A stretch of DNA of 64,000 nucleotides from Notamacropus eugenii (GCF_028372415.1 NC_092877.1:387363342-387427341); one strand, 5' to 3'. Counted from the first letter of the stretch, positions 26,521 through 39,310 are shown. Made by a program: numbers and translations. Notes: generated by a model not told the origin, from the sequence alone.

Positions 26521-26914
26521 GGAGTCCACACCTGGAGGACACATATTTGTCGGGTCAGAACCTGCCCTCTTCCTCTGCCCTTCAAAGGCCAGGGCCTAAT
26601 TCGATGGTGGAGCAGATCAGCTTGACCACATGGCCCTTAGGCACCTCCCCTCCCCCAACTTTCTGAGGGAGATCAATCTCCCCATCTCATTACAAGCAGT
26701 ACAACTCTCAGACCTCTGGGTTTTATCACAACCCCTCCCCCGAGTGCTGATTCTATAACATTCAATCCTGGATGCTCCCCGATGGCCACAGTGTGGGTGA
26801 CCCCTCCATTGATGCAGCCCATGGCCCCTCAATACTCATCCTCAGAGTGGTCACTCTATCCCTCTAATTATCATCCCATGCCAGGCTACCAAGAAACTTT
26901 TCTCTCCTTAGCCG

Positions 26915-27090
26915 TCCCTAGTGATCCCCAGTCATCCCCAGTCATCCCCAGTCGTCCCCCGCCATCCCCAGCCATGTGCCGCTATCCTGAGATGTCCCTA
27001 GTCATCCCCAGCATCCCTCACCATTTCTAGCTGTCCCCAGCCATCCTCAGCCATCCCCAGCTGTCCCCAGTCATTCCCAGCTGTCCTAGG
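26915..27090. repeat. Minisatellite of 'ccccagtcat' type, about 10 bp
   Basis: Sixteen or so degenerate units of 'catccccagt', including 'cgtccccag' and 'tgtccccag' variants. Confidence 0.85.
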
Positions 27091-29174
27091 CCCATACTGG
27101 AAGCTCTTCCGTCCAGAAAGACTCACTAGAGCAAGTGTGAGCTCATGACCCCAAGAACAAGGGTCACCTCCACAGCACTATGGGGCGTCATGGTGAGACC
27201 CAACTTTAAGAACTTCCCTCATGCTTTCCAACCAACATTCTCCCACATCCTCTTTTTGAGTGATGCCCCATCCTTGCAGCCTTTTCCATAGGAGCCATGC
27301 CTCCCCACTCACAGAGGCCAGAGGTGGGGCACACAAAGCATCTTGTCAAATATTTCTGACCCTTCTTCCCACAGCCAAGCAAGGCCATCTTTCCTCTCTC
27401 CTGGTTGCCAGACTCTCCTGGCACTCTCCAAACTTCTCAAATGACTTTCATGTTGAGTTTATGGTCAGTCATAACCCCTGGGTCTGCTTCTTATAAACTG
27501 CTGTGAAATGAACTCTCTTCATTTCATGTTCCTACCTTTGGGCTTTGACAGAATAGATTGGTTTTTTACACTTCTCTCTGTGAACTGGCTCCTTCTGCCA
27601 GACCATCTGACTCAGTTTGACTTTGGGTTTTGATATCTGCTATATAACTGACTTCATTTCCCTCTCCTGTGTCTGACCCAAGCATTGCCTTCTCTGCCTT
27701 TAGTTAGGTACCCCATTCTGTATAATGGGCTCTCCATTGTCCAGTTGAAGGGAAGAGGACCAGTATATCTTTGAAGCCCCAATGCCCCTCCTCTCCTCTG
27801 CCTTGCCACTGCTCACAAGTACCTCCCCCTTCCCATCTGAGCAGAGAAGCAACACTTGACTTTCCTCAGAACCCCACCTGGAGAAAGAGATGGCAGTGGC
27901 AGGATAGGGAATTATCTGACCCCACCTCCCAGGCCCTGATTCTCAGAGAGGAGATGCCTGCAACAAAAGCTAACCATGGGGAGCACTCAAGGGACTGCTT
28001 AGAGACGGTCAAGTTCTAGGTGAGAGAGGAGACAAGTGTCAGTTAGGGCAGATGGAGAGATTCCCCAGAGGAGGGGGCAAAGGCAGGTCAGGGGGAAGAG
28101 AAGGAAGGGCATGGGCATGGAGGTAGGAACCGTGGTGCTATGCAAGGCTAGTGACAGATTAGCCCTTCTGGTACAGAGGACGGGTGTAGGATGGAGGTAG
28201 GCAGAGGAGTGCCAAGGTTAAAGCCCGAGGATGATATCCCAGGATGGTAAGCACAGAGGAAAGAACTCTGGATTTGGAGTCAAAGTCCCTGGGTTCGAAT
28301 CCTTGCTTGAACCCTCATTCCCTGTGGACCCCAAAGAAGTTTCTGGTCACCTACCTAGCTCCTTCCAGCCATGGGTCAGGAGGGGGCACCAGGGTCAGCC
28401 CTCTGACCCCATTCTGCGAGCTCTTACCTACTGCTCTCCACTACCTGTCCCTTGATGAAGAAATGGGGTGGCAGGGCAGGGAGCAAAGGCTCATGGGGAA
28501 GTTGAGCACCACCCCGGGACAGCAGGGAGGAGCCCTTCCTGGTGTTGCCAACAAGCCAATCCTGTCCAGGTTAAGTGAGTCACCCTCCCACTCCACGGCC
28601 AGCCAGCCGGCAGCCAGCCTACAGAAATGAGTCAGAATCTGGCAGAGCTGGGAAGTAGCCAGCCTCTCCAGCAGCGGGGCCGGGGCAGCTGCCGAGTCAT
28701 GCTCACAGACAAGCCTGGCTGTGGGGGCATCCCTGGGAGCTCATCACCTGGACCTCAGCTGCCCAGGCAGGGGGAGAGACCAGGAAGGAGCTGGGACAAA
28801 TGGGGAGAGAGCAGGATCCCAGGAAGCCCTCCCCAGCACATCCCTGGCTGCACCACTGTGGTCCTGTGCCCCATTGCCTGTGTGGGGACCAGAGAGGTCC
28901 CACCAGGCAGCCTCCCTGGGCCCTCTGTGTCTCCCTTCGTCACTTGGTCCTTAAATCCTCAAATCCACCAACTAACATTCATTAGGTGTAGCATTCAAAT
29001 TCCACAAGCCTTTATCCAGGACCAGATTGTGCAAAGAACTAAGGTAGGCCAGCTGTGATTCCCCACCCACCCCATTGTTCCTCGCTTTCCAGGGGCGAGG
29101 TACAGACTAGCACCTCCATTCTGCAGGCTACTTGGGAACCCTTGTTCACTAATTGATACCATGGGTTCCCATAG

Positions 29175-29232
29175 CATGTGTGTGTGCACACGCATACATG
29201 CACACATGCACACACACGCACTCATACATCCA
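29175..29232. repeat. Short degenerate CA/TG tract
   Basis: Alternating 'tgtgtgtgcacacgcata' text followed by CA units. Confidence 0.8.
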
Positions 29233-32200
29233 TCAGATCCTTCCACGCAAATATCATAGAAGCAAGCACCTGGGCCTAACTTCAAGTCAGAGATGGCTGG
29301 ATTGAGCCACCAGGCCATGGCTGGGGAGGGGAGAAGGGGAAGAGCACCCCCACAAGGGACCCAGCCCAATCTGGAGCAGACCAAGGATGCCTGTGTCTAT
29401 AATAGCCCAAGTGTGGATCTCTTGGGAGAGGGCACCACCAGGTTCTGAGGCTGCCCCTTCCACGGTGGGACAGTTCCCATTGTTTGGAAGGTTTTCAAGA
29501 TATCAAACCTCAGTTTGCCATTTGATAGCTTCTAGCTCTTCCTCTGGAGGCCCAAAATGCCAAGTGTCTTCCTTTTCCCACCCTGGAACCTAGTTCTCAT
29601 GTCCCCTTGAGCCTCCCCCTCTCCAGCCTAAACATCTCCAAGAGTCCAACACACTCCCTATCCTGGATGCCCACCTCTGGACATTCTCAGAATGCCAATG
29701 TCCTTAAACCAGGATTCCCAGAGCTGAGCACAGGGCGGAGGTCAGAGGCCAGAGGGACTGTCCCTGGCCCAGGTCCCGATGCTGTATCTCCACTGCCTGG
29801 GATCCCAGCATCCTCCTGATTCATCTTGTCCCAACGGTGACCCATACGGAGATCGTAGGCCACGCTAGCCCACAGATCTTGTCCTGCCAGACTGCTGTAA
29901 TCACTGATGAGATGCTGAACGGGACTGAAGAAGGAGGGGGTTCGAACAGGGCGGCTGTGCTAGCGGAGGGTGACAGAAATCTACAGGCAGAGTACACCTC
30001 TGTGATGATTAATTGGGGACAGCAGCATAGGGGGTATGGTTCAAGCGATGGGCCCTGCCACCAAGACCACCTCAAGATTCCTCCATCAATGGTGCCCAAG
30101 AGGTAGCAAAGAGATGTCCAAGGAATAGAACAGGGCCAGTGGCAGCCAAGACAAGCATGGCCCAAGGGAAGGCTCTAGACACAGAGCCGGAGGCCAAGTC
30201 CACCTCACTCTCTGGCTACCTGGGTCAACTCAAGGAAGCTACCTGACTTTGGGCCTCCCTTTTCCATCTGAAAAATGAGGGACTCTGAGGGTCCTCTCTG
30301 CTTCATGTATTTTCTTCTGGATGGAGACCTGAGCCTCTGGGCCATGGGGCTGAGGTGGCTACATGAGTCCAGCACAGACGACTCTGGGCCCACATCTCTC
30401 AGGTATGCAGCCAAGGTAGCCCTGTCAGATGAGCCAGGGGGTTCAGTCACCCTCTCCACCCCACACCTCAGGCAGATACCTCATACTGGATAGCATAGTA
30501 ACTTTTCTTCAGTAGCTAAATGCCTTCCAGCCTAGACAAGGAGACTTGCCTAGCTCACAAGTCTGAGGTACCAGGTCAGTCCAGAGCCCAGGGTCATGGG
30601 AGCAGGCCCCTCAGTTGCTGCCACCTGCTCAGCCCAATGAATTCTGCAGTCTTTGTTTGGGCCTGTCCATAACGAATCTGCTCAGAGAGAGGCTGCCCAA
30701 TAAAGCAGATGCAGAGAATCTCATTCAGGGCCCCCCAACCCTGATGTCTCCAAAGGCAGGTACAGGGTCAGGGATAGTCATGCTAGGCCATTCCCAGGAT
30801 CACAGGCTCTCAGCTAGAAGGGAGTCCAATTCACACCTTTGCAGGATTCTCTGCAACCCCCTTCAAGTGGTCACCCTGCCTCTGCTTGAAGACTCCCAGG
30901 GAGTGGGGGTCCCAGAGCAGCCTGGCTTCCTCTGAGACAGCTCGAGTGCTTGGGGAATGGCATCCTTACACCATCCTCCCACCCCACACACACTCCTTGG
31001 TGGACCCTCTGAGGCCAAGCAGGATCATGCTATCCTCTTCCATGCCTAAGGCTTCTCTTGTGCAGACTGGTGAGGAGGAGAAGAAAGAAAAGGAGGAGGG
31101 GTGAAAATGGGGAGGGAGAGGAGGAGAGCTGATCTGTCTCCAGGGTTTTCAGGTTCCCACAATCCTTCCCCTGACCACTTCCTTCCATTACACTCGGTCA
31201 CTAAGGCCTCCATGGGACAGGCCCCAGGATGGGGACTTCCTTCTTCACCCAAGGCACCACCAAGATCTTTTGCCAGGCTGCTTCCCACAGCCCCCCACAG
31301 GATGCATGGAGAGAATGGAAATACGATGCCAGGTGGACATGGGGGAGGGCAAGGTAATGCTCATCCTTCTGGTGATGAGGCACACAGAAGATGCAAGAAG
31401 GGTGGCCTCCCTGCTAATGCTGCTAAGACATTCTTTGAGGGTCTTCTGCTCCCTCCTTAGGGTGAGTGAACCCCCACTGTTTGTCTGCCCAGGTTTCCCC
31501 CTACTGTGGCTTTGAGGAAAGCTCAGACAATGGCTGCTGAGAGTTCCAGAGCACAGGGCACCTTTGGGGGCCAGGGAGGGAGACGCTGACTGTGGCCAGC
31601 TCCATTTAGTTTTGAGAGTTGTGGTCAAGGCTGTTGGCTGACTGGCTGGAACCTTGTGGTAGGGCAGAGGCCCCAAGTGCCCTTGGAACTGCCCATACCT
31701 CCAGCTTTGCCAGGACCCCAAGGGGACCCTTGTGACCACCCAAACATCTGCTTTCTGTGTCCCATCCCTGACTGAGCCCCAGTAATACTAGCTAAGTTTG
31801 TGATCAGTGCATCCGAATCAAGGCTACCCTGAGCTGTTCCAGGAGAAGCTGAGCTGAGCCTTAAGAGAATTCACTCCTGAAACCAGGATCCCCCAGGCTC
31901 CCTCTGCCTGAGGCTGGGGGTGCCCTCCATCTGGATCCTCAACCCCCACCAGCTGAACAGACTGGCTGGGCTAGTGCCTGGCCCACCCTTCTTGTCTTCA
32001 GTCTCCCTCGGGCCTCAGCCCCTGCCTTGGGCCAGGAGATCTTCAGCATATGTTGGCAGAAGGCTTTGAAGACATCTCTGAAAGGATCCTTTAAGAGTCT
32101 CCCTCCCCCACACAGAAACTGGCAAATAGCCTACAGAAGAGAAGCTAATAAGTGGGGTGCTGGGGAAAGGTCACCCAGAAGGGCCTGGCTACCTTCAGGC

Positions 32201-34869
32201 TGACTTCCTCCCCAGCCCCCTGGTCCTACAGAGGATGCCAGGTCCAAAGGGAAGGCACAGATGAGGCAGCCCCATCCAGGCAGAGATGGACAGTCAGAAG
32301 TGAGCATCCACCTCCCCAGTCCAGACTGCACAAGGTCATCGTTCTTTCACAGACTAGAGCAGTCTACAGAGGAGAAAGGGACAGGACTGCCTGCAGCTTG
32401 GCCGGGGCATCTCGAGGACCAGGTCAGAGCCCAGCTGGCCTTTGCTGGCCACAGCAGGAGGAGAGCCTCTGGAGATGCCTGTGAGCCTCAGACAAAGCCC
32501 AGCAACCTTCCAGCCATCAACCCTGCATCCCCTCGATGGAGCTGTCAGGATTGCCTCAATCATTCACAGGGACCCGAAGCCCCTCCCCCAGTCCACCTCT
32601 TCCACTACATCTCAGCACCTTAGAGGGCAAATCCAGTCCCCAGCCTGTTCCCCATTATCCTCCTCATCTCTTTCCAGGCTGGATTCTCCCCCAGGAAAGG
32701 GATTTTGGTCTGGGGGGAGGCTGGACCAAAGGCCCTTCCAGTATCCCATTCTGGGAACGTTGAATGTAGCTTCCATCTCTGCAGCTTGGTCCTTGTTCAT
32801 TTCAGCGATAAAACCATTATTCATGCATCTGTTTGCCACCCGCTCCCTTTGCTGGAAGGTGGAGGGAGGGCCTCCTCAGGGAGGCCATGAAGGAAGCCCG
32901 AGCCAGGGATTGGGAAGGAACCCGCCTGAGAGACCAAGCAGGCATTGCCAGAAGAGCCTGGGGAGGAGCTGGGTGGGTGTGTGCCTGTGGGTCGAGAGCT
33001 GGAATCCACAGCCCTCTGAAGCACTGGTCCCCAATCTCTTTTGATATGGTTTTTGTTGGCTTGTGAGTTTGTTTTTTTAGTTGAGAGCAGTGGATGATGT
33101 CATCCATGTAGGGAACTCCCTTCATGGAAAGTACCTCTGCTCACCCCTCAGGGCCATCCTCCAGTCCATGTTGGACTCAAGGCCTAATCTATGGTCTGGT
33201 GGCTTGTAGGCCCCTCTCAGGCCTTGAGGGTCTGACTCCAGGAGAGCAGCTCAGTTCCAAGGGGAAACTCAGGTTCTCTGAAGACCTAGCTGAGGCCTAT
33301 TCCAGAGCCTCTCAGTGGTGTAGATGTGCCCGCAGAGGGGGTCCTAAGCCTGCCAAGCCACTGCCAGGACAGCACTAGCTCTGTGGGCCATCTGAAGACC
33401 CTGGAAGGATGTCAGGAATTCAGTAATCTACCCACCTCCAAAAGCAAAGATCTTTGATCTGCCTCAAAGGAGAGATTTGCTAACCAGAATGTTTGGGGGC
33501 CCTGAGGCAATGCTTTAGTAAAACTGCTGGTCTGGGGCTGGTGGACAGAGGAGCCCCCTGCTAAGTCCTGGTCTGCTGGCTCAGCTTGCTGCCTTGCCTG
33601 CCTACTTCCAGAGCCCCCACAGCCGGCAGAGCACCTTTCTCACAAGGAAAGGTAGGCCAGAAGGAAGCAGAATTTGCCAGGGCCGTGTGGAGGCCAGTCT
33701 GGCTGCCTAGATTCAAAGCCAGGTCTGGTGCTGAATCACTCAAATTCCACGATCACAGTCATTTCCTATCATCTCTGTGACCTTGGATAAGTCACCTAGG
33801 CAGCAGGAGTCCAGAGCAGACGCTTCTGAAGGATGAGGGAACTGAAGCAGCTCAGAGAGGCAGATGTGACTAAGATCAGTCACAAAGCGAGCAAGGGGAT
33901 GAAATCATCCATTTTCTGAAGCCAGAAGGTAAAAGGTTCTTTGGAGGTTTTTCACTCAAAAGAGCTGGAGATTGCAACTTTCAACCCATCCCTACAGCTG
34001 GGCGTTTACCTTAAATAATAATAAAAAGAAGCTGGCACGCTAGAGGATCCCAGAAGCTGTGTGAGCCATGGTATTACTAGGACAGCCAAAGACCTCCCAG
34101 AGGCACAGAACTACCCGGGAACAGCCCTCGCTCCGTCATGGCCCCAAGGCCTAGGAACCGGGGATGTGGAGGGTGAGGCCCCCGTGGGGCTCTGGTATCT
34201 TTGGGATAGAGCATACTGCTGCTGAAGCAAAGCCAGGTACCTAGTTACCCCAACCAACCAGTGCTGTGGCTGTACCCCAAGAAGGCAGAGGGGGAGGACT
34301 CCCTGATTCTCAGCTCAGAGACTTTCCAGCTCCCACCTACACACTTTCAAGATGGGAAAGCCAGAGGCAACCCAGAAGCTGCCTACCATTAGGTGGGCGG
34401 GTAAGAAATAGAGGAGCTGCTGCTGGCAGAGAGACTGGCCCAGGGGCCACCCAAACCGGGCCCCCATCCCAGCCTGGCCTCACCCTGCAGTGCCAGCGGC
34501 CCATCAGCAGCTCCCTTTTCCCTCAGTGGGGTGTGTGTGTGTGGGGGCTGCAGGGCCAGACATCAGGGTCACTCTCCAGACACACCTCCACCCCCACAGA
34601 CCCCACAGAGCAGGACAGAAGGGCCAGGAAGGAAAGCATCCGCTTGACTGGCACACAGGAGCTAAGGTCCTCCAGAACAACTTACACAGGTGTGTGCTCA
34701 GCTCTGCAGGAGCACCCAAGCCAGGAGGGCACCTCCGGGGGCACCCCTACGGATACGAGGGTGGGGGGTGGAGGGAGGGCTGGCACTGGGCTCCTTTTCT
34801 ACCGCTAAGGCACAGAAACCCTCCCGCGGAGGCCTCTTCTCCAGACAGCTGGAGCTCCTCCTTCCTACC

Positions 34870-35800
34870 AGCCCGTGCCAGCTCCCACGCGAAGGGGCTG
34901 GCCAGACCTGTTGGGCGATAGGGATGCCCGGCTGCCCAGCTCCGAGCGCCCACCCCCGAGGGCGGCTCTGCCCTTTGCCCACCCTGGGCAGCCGGGGCAG
35001 GCGGAAGGGCCCGTGGGCGGTGGGGATGGTGCCCTGGTCCTCGTCCCATCCCGATCCCGGCGTGCCCAGGCCCGGCCGGCTTACCTCGCTTCTCCAGCAG
35101 GCTCCGTTGGTGCAGACGGGCAGGTGGGCACCGGGTCGCGCCAGCGTCTGGCACTGCGGACAGCGGCGCCCCGCGGGCGTGCGCCGGGCCCGGGCGGTCT
35201 CGCTGCCGCCGCGCCGGCTCTGCCCCTCGCTGCCGGCCGGGCCGCGTCTACGCGTCGCTGCCGAGGCTCCCCCCGCGCGGCCAGCTCGCGGCTCGGCTCC
35301 CGGCACCGGCTCAGCCTCCGGGCCGCGGAGGGGCGGGGCCAGAGCGCGGCAGGCCGCCGCCCATTGGACCCTGGGCGGGCCGCTGCCCGATTGGGCCAGG
35401 GGAGCGGGCCCCCGCCCGCCCGGCGTCCAATGAGAGGTCGGGCGCCCGGGCCGCCCCTGGGGCCGCCCCCTGGGCGCAGCAGCGGGGGTGCTGAACCTGG
35501 GCGGGCACCTGGGCTCCAGGGTGGCGAACCTGGCACGCGAGGGGCAGAAGCTGGCGCCTTGAAGCCAGGAGCGGACCTGCCTCTGCGCCCCCGCTGTGGG
35601 ACCCTGGGCCGGGCGGCGAACCTCCTTGTGCCTCAGGCTGCGGCGCTGGAGGCCGGGCTGGGCCTGGAGGGGCACGGAGCGAGGGAGGGGCTCAGCCTCA
35701 GCCCACCCCGCCGCCACCGGCCCCAGGATCCCCCGGCCCTGGGCCAGAGCCGGGCCCCGCAGCCCTGGAACCCATCCCTCTGCCTCTCTGTCTTGCTCCC
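34870..35800. promoter_or_regulatory. CpG island, probable promoter of the gene left of P2RX1
   Basis: This is the only long CpG-dense segment in the window. It has a GC box at 35330-35340, minus-strand CCAAT boxes at 35363-35367 and 35390-35394, and a plus-strand CCAAT at 35427-35431. The boxes lie just upstream of a candidate minus-strand first exon, which favours leftward transcription, although CCAAT in both orientations would also suit a bidirectional promoter. Human gene order at 17p13.2, from memory, places CAMKK1 next to the P2RX1 3' end on the same strand, so this could be the CAMKK1 promoter. No CAMKK1 coding exon was found to confirm it. Long open frames on both strands follow from the GC richness. 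Confidence 0.75.
35085..35320 (-). other. Candidate non-coding first exon (CAMKK1 by synteny only)
   Basis: The minus strand ends this segment with GAAGCGAG|GTAAGCC, a strong splice donor at 35085/35084. No ATG occurs in the segment on this strand, so it would be a 5' UTR exon. The right edge is set loosely by the GC and CCAAT boxes. CAMKK1 is expected here from mammalian gene order and I recall its first exon as non-coding, but the assignment is an inference. Confidence 0.4.
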
Positions 35801-36093
35801 TTGCGGCAAGACCCCCTAACAACTAGGAGTCGCTGGGCCGAGGGGGTCCTGCTCCCCGGATGGGTGGAAGTCTACTCACCCTGAGTGGTGATGAGACTGG
35901 GGGGGGCAAGGCTCAGCTGGGTCACAGATGGCTCAGACACCCACCACCTCCTTCTTCTCCTGAAAGCATGGCCTGCCTGGGAGGTGCCATCACTGAGGGC
36001 TTGCTGTCCCAGGGCGGGCCTTGGGAGAAGTAAGGGGAAAGGGAGGCCAAGAACCTTGCGCCCCTTTCATATACACACTCGCTAACTCATCCA

Positions 36094-36125
36094 CCTATCC
36101 ATCCATCCATCCATCCATCCATCCA
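36094..36125. repeat. (CCAT)n microsatellite
   Basis: About seven CCAT units. Confidence 0.9.
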
Positions 36126-36430
36126 ACAAACATCTCTTGTGTTACTGTGAGTCTGTGATCTCAAGGAGCTACCATTTTCTAGAGGTGGAAAGGGGAGGGG
36201 AGATACAGCTGGTACCCAAAGTAACGGAATCAATGCACTGGGAAAGATCTGGGTGGGCTTCGTGGAGGAAGTAACATGAGAGAGAGCCTTGAAGAACTCT
36301 CCGGTTTCTGGGAGGCAGAGGCAAGGAAGAAATGTGTTCACTCCTGGCAGGAGAGACAGCCTGTACAAAGGCATGGAGATGAGAGATGGAATGTATTGGA
36401 TAGGAAGTCTCTTGTGTAGGCTTCTACCGC
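36125..36430. mobile_element. Fragment of the same long repeat as at 16.7-18.8 kb
   Basis: Text 'atctcaaggagctaccattt' and 'acaaaggcatggagatgaga' resembles the same interspersed family. A third piece with 'gcaaaggcacggaggtggga' lies at 45-200 at the window start. Confidence 0.45.
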
Positions 36431-38599
36431 CTGATAAGGTAAATAGAGTCTCCAGGCACCCCCCCCCCCTCCATTTTTGGCGGTGAGGAATCATTTCTAG
36501 CAAAAGGAGGCCTTGGTTGGCCTTCCTATGTTGGTTTTTGGTCTCTGCTGCCTTCTCCCCTCATCCTGCTCCAGACCACAGCCCCAGGAGAGGCTCACTG
36601 TCACCAAATCCATGTCTCCTATTGGGTTAGGGGCTTTTGATGGGGAGAATCCTGTATTACAATATCCAGTCTGGAGGGGATTGCTGAGGAGGGTCCTTAG
36701 AAGCAGAGCTGTTTGCAGGAATATCCGACTGCCTGGGCCTCATGCCAGTATCTGCAGCTGGCCCAATAACCCATCAGGATCAGGTCATGACTGGCAGCTT
36801 TCCTTGACTGTCCCAGAGACTGATTGAAAACACTGAAGCAATCATGGGCAAAACCAGCCCCTCAGACGCTGACGAGTGTCTCCTTCTCCCTTGGGAGTAA
36901 CCAAAGGCTGAGCAGATGGAGACAGGGACTTCCAATAGGGAATACCCCAAAGGGACAATGCCCCCGGTACTCTATTGTGGTTAAAGTCATGCTTAGAGAA
37001 CTCCTGTCTCATTATATTGTAACAACACATCCAAGTGCTGCTGGACCAAAGGGCTGGAACAGCCCCTCTCTCCCTTTCCTTCTCAGCTCTAGATCCTCCC
37101 ATGTTGTGGCAGGGAGAGGGAAGGATATCCTATAGAGAAATAAGGGTCAGATTCCTTTTCTCCTTATCTCTGACTCTTTATGTCCCCATCCCAGAGCCTC
37201 AGGGAGACGTGGTCAAAACTTAACTTTGACTCATGTCAAGAGAACACAAAAATGCTCAATGTACAATGTAGATCTAGAATAGCACAGACAAAACCCAAGT
37301 AGGTGAACAAGGGAACAGCAGTAATAGAATAGCTGTTACACTCTCTTGGAGGCACTCAAACACGAGGCATGCCACTGGACTGCTGAATCAGCATTTCTTC
37401 TTCACCTAGACTCAGCACTATCCCAAACACTCCCACAAGGACCATGTCTTCCATTGAGCCACTCCCAATTTGGAGCCCCTCCAATTCATGATGGTCACTC
37501 CTCCTGAAGTGTAAATGTTTCCCACTGCCACTCATTCCTAATGGAGTGATTCAGGAGCTCCAACCTCTAGAGCTCACAAGGATTCCTCAAACCTGGAATG
37601 TTCATCTCAGGATTAATGCTTGATCAACCATGCTTGGGAGAGAAGCACAAAGCAGAAGAGGCTCCTAGGGCTTTGAGATCCAGTCTCAAGCTTCCCTAGG
37701 CTAGCAGGTTTTGACTGAAGGCACCGTGTTGATATGCATGAGCTCAGCTATGCTGAGACATCAGCCATCTGAAGAGTGTTTGGTCAGGCATGGTTCTGCT
37801 TAGCAGCCTCACTGCTCCTTCCAGCTCGGGGAGTCTGTGTTTCTGTGGCTGAATTCTGTGGAGGGAAAGTCTTCTTTAGGTAGGGGGAATGAGGCAGCTC
37901 ATTGGATCTTGGTGACATGGATCCTCCCTCCAGTCCTCACAGTTCACAGCCCAGAATGGGCACACGCCTAGAAATCCTCCTCAGGGCATCCACCCAATCA
38001 ACAGCCTGCACTAGAGATTTTATTGACGTACCTGGAACAGTCTATAAGTGATCTCTCACTTACCTGAGTGACCAGCTTATCTGGTCATGCATACCCTTGA
38101 GGACTCTGCTTCCTCTGTGCATCCTTGGCTGGTCATGTATGGCAGCCTACACATTCATCCCACATGACTCCACTGCCCTTGGAAGGAATTTTTAATTCTT
38201 CAGAAACCTTGGTGTTTTGAGATTTGTGGCCATATGGTGCCAACGAAGACTGGTTATAAGCTCCTCGGTGGCAGAAACTCTATCACTGTTGTCTCTGTGT
38301 CTCCAGCATCTACAACCCATGCCAAGCATCAAGCCCATGAACAGACAAACACTCAGTGTGTGGAACTTCAGACAATTTGTTGACTGATTGCTCCATGATG
38401 AAGGGATGAAACAGGAACAGGCAGACCTTGGTAAGTCACTTGCCAAAGCAGTTCTCTCTGCAGCCACACAAGCAACTTAAAGAGAAGCCCACAACCCACC
38501 AGGAGGGCTTAATGCTGACTGACTCTAGAAATCATTCGATTGGGCCAAGCCCAAAGCTGCCTGTGAAGCCTGCCTCCTGGACATCATTTGAGGTTCATC

Positions 38600-39020
38600 A
38601 TTTAAGATTCTTTGCAAGATGGTACAGCAGAGATAACTACCCAGCAGTCCTCAGGTTATTATTATTTCTGTTCAACAAACAGAGGACATAATAGGAGAAA
38701 AGCAGAGGAAATAGCTTATTTTAAAAAGACCTTAGGCACAGCTAAAAGTATGTGGAAACTAAAGGAAATCCAGTTTGATTTGATAAATATTTATTTTAAA
38801 AGGAAAAGAGAGATTAGGAAAAATCTTGGCTGCAAACATTTCCTATAAAAATCTGCCTTCTAAACTCTATCAAGAAATGACACAGATTTATGAGTAAAAT
38901 CCATTATCTAAAAGATAAATAATTAAAGGTAGTTCATGAAAGAAGGTATACAAACGATCACTAACAGCCTGCAAAGTATTTAAACAGAGTTTTAAACCGA
39001 AACAGCCAGAACTCATCGGT
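38600..39020 (+). mobile_element. L1 LINE 3' part, left piece
   Basis: The text around 38840-38990 (gctgcaaacatttcc, then tctaaactctatcaagaaatg and acacagatttat) matches the late ORF2 region of marsupial L1 elements as I remember them. It is degenerate. The element continues at 39310 after an inserted LINE fragment. Confidence 0.6.
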
Positions 39021-39310
39021 TCTTGGCGTTCATTCTCGAAGAGGACCAAAATGACATCACGATGTTAGAGTCGGGTTACAGTATGTCTGCGTATGGCTGT
39101 TCAGGCCAATACAAGCTTGGAATGCTCTACCACGAGTTGGGCACAAATGGTCCATGTAAACCTCGGGGGTGGATTCCCAAAATTTGCAAATCTCACATTT
39201 CTTTTGAGTTACTTCAATTCTGCTTTGCTCATAGAGCACCACACCTTCTCTGCTGAGGGCACGCCATGCTAGGCAGTCCTGTGCCAGTGTCTCCCAGGTC
39301 ATGCAATCAA
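39015..39310 (-). mobile_element. Non-LTR LINE 3' fragment with zinc-finger-like C-terminus, inserted in an L1
   Basis: On the minus strand this reads W-E-T-L-A-Q-D-C-L-A-W-R-A-L, then C-E-I-C, then C-P-T-R-G-R-A-F-Q-A and I-G-L-N-S-H. This is the pattern of LINE ORF C-termini that end with an Arg/Lys-rich helix and a C2H2-like finger. The 3' end carries the 'cattctcgaagaggacca' motif (plus strand), shared with the SINE tail at 58.44 kb. The family was not named with certainty. Confidence 0.6.

Larger units (their letters stand above)
1..34869. other. Long gene-free stretch left of the CpG island
   Basis: No exon of a known protein was recognised on either strand. I looked for the conserved kinase and N-terminal motifs of CAMKK1 on the minus strand and found none. 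The assignable parts are the repeats listed separately. Sequence between them (for example 6.0-8.5, 10.2-13.1, 18.8-22.6, 27.1-28.5 and 30.2-34.8 kb) shows nothing I can name. It may be a long first intron or intergenic DNA. Confidence 0.6.

Noticed and set aside
28285..28305. 'gggttcgaatcc', which looks like a tRNA B box
   Set aside because: It belongs to a MIR/tRNA-derived SINE fragment ('gatttggagtcaaagtcc' precedes it), and no cloverleaf could be formed.
29936..29950. 'gggttcgaac' as a possible tRNA T-arm
   Set aside because: No A box, acceptor stem or anticodon arm at the right distance.
32442..33044. 200-codon plus-strand open frame
   Set aside because: No family was recognised, and the sequence mixes GC-rich text with a possible non-coding conserved element.
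34698..35822. Open frame of 374 codons on the minus strand with a C-P-Q-C ... C-x4-C pattern, and 247- and 314-codon frames on the plus strand
   Set aside because: GC-rich CpG-island sequence has few stops. The minus frame starts at TTG, not ATG. The cysteine pattern is short and no family is recognised.
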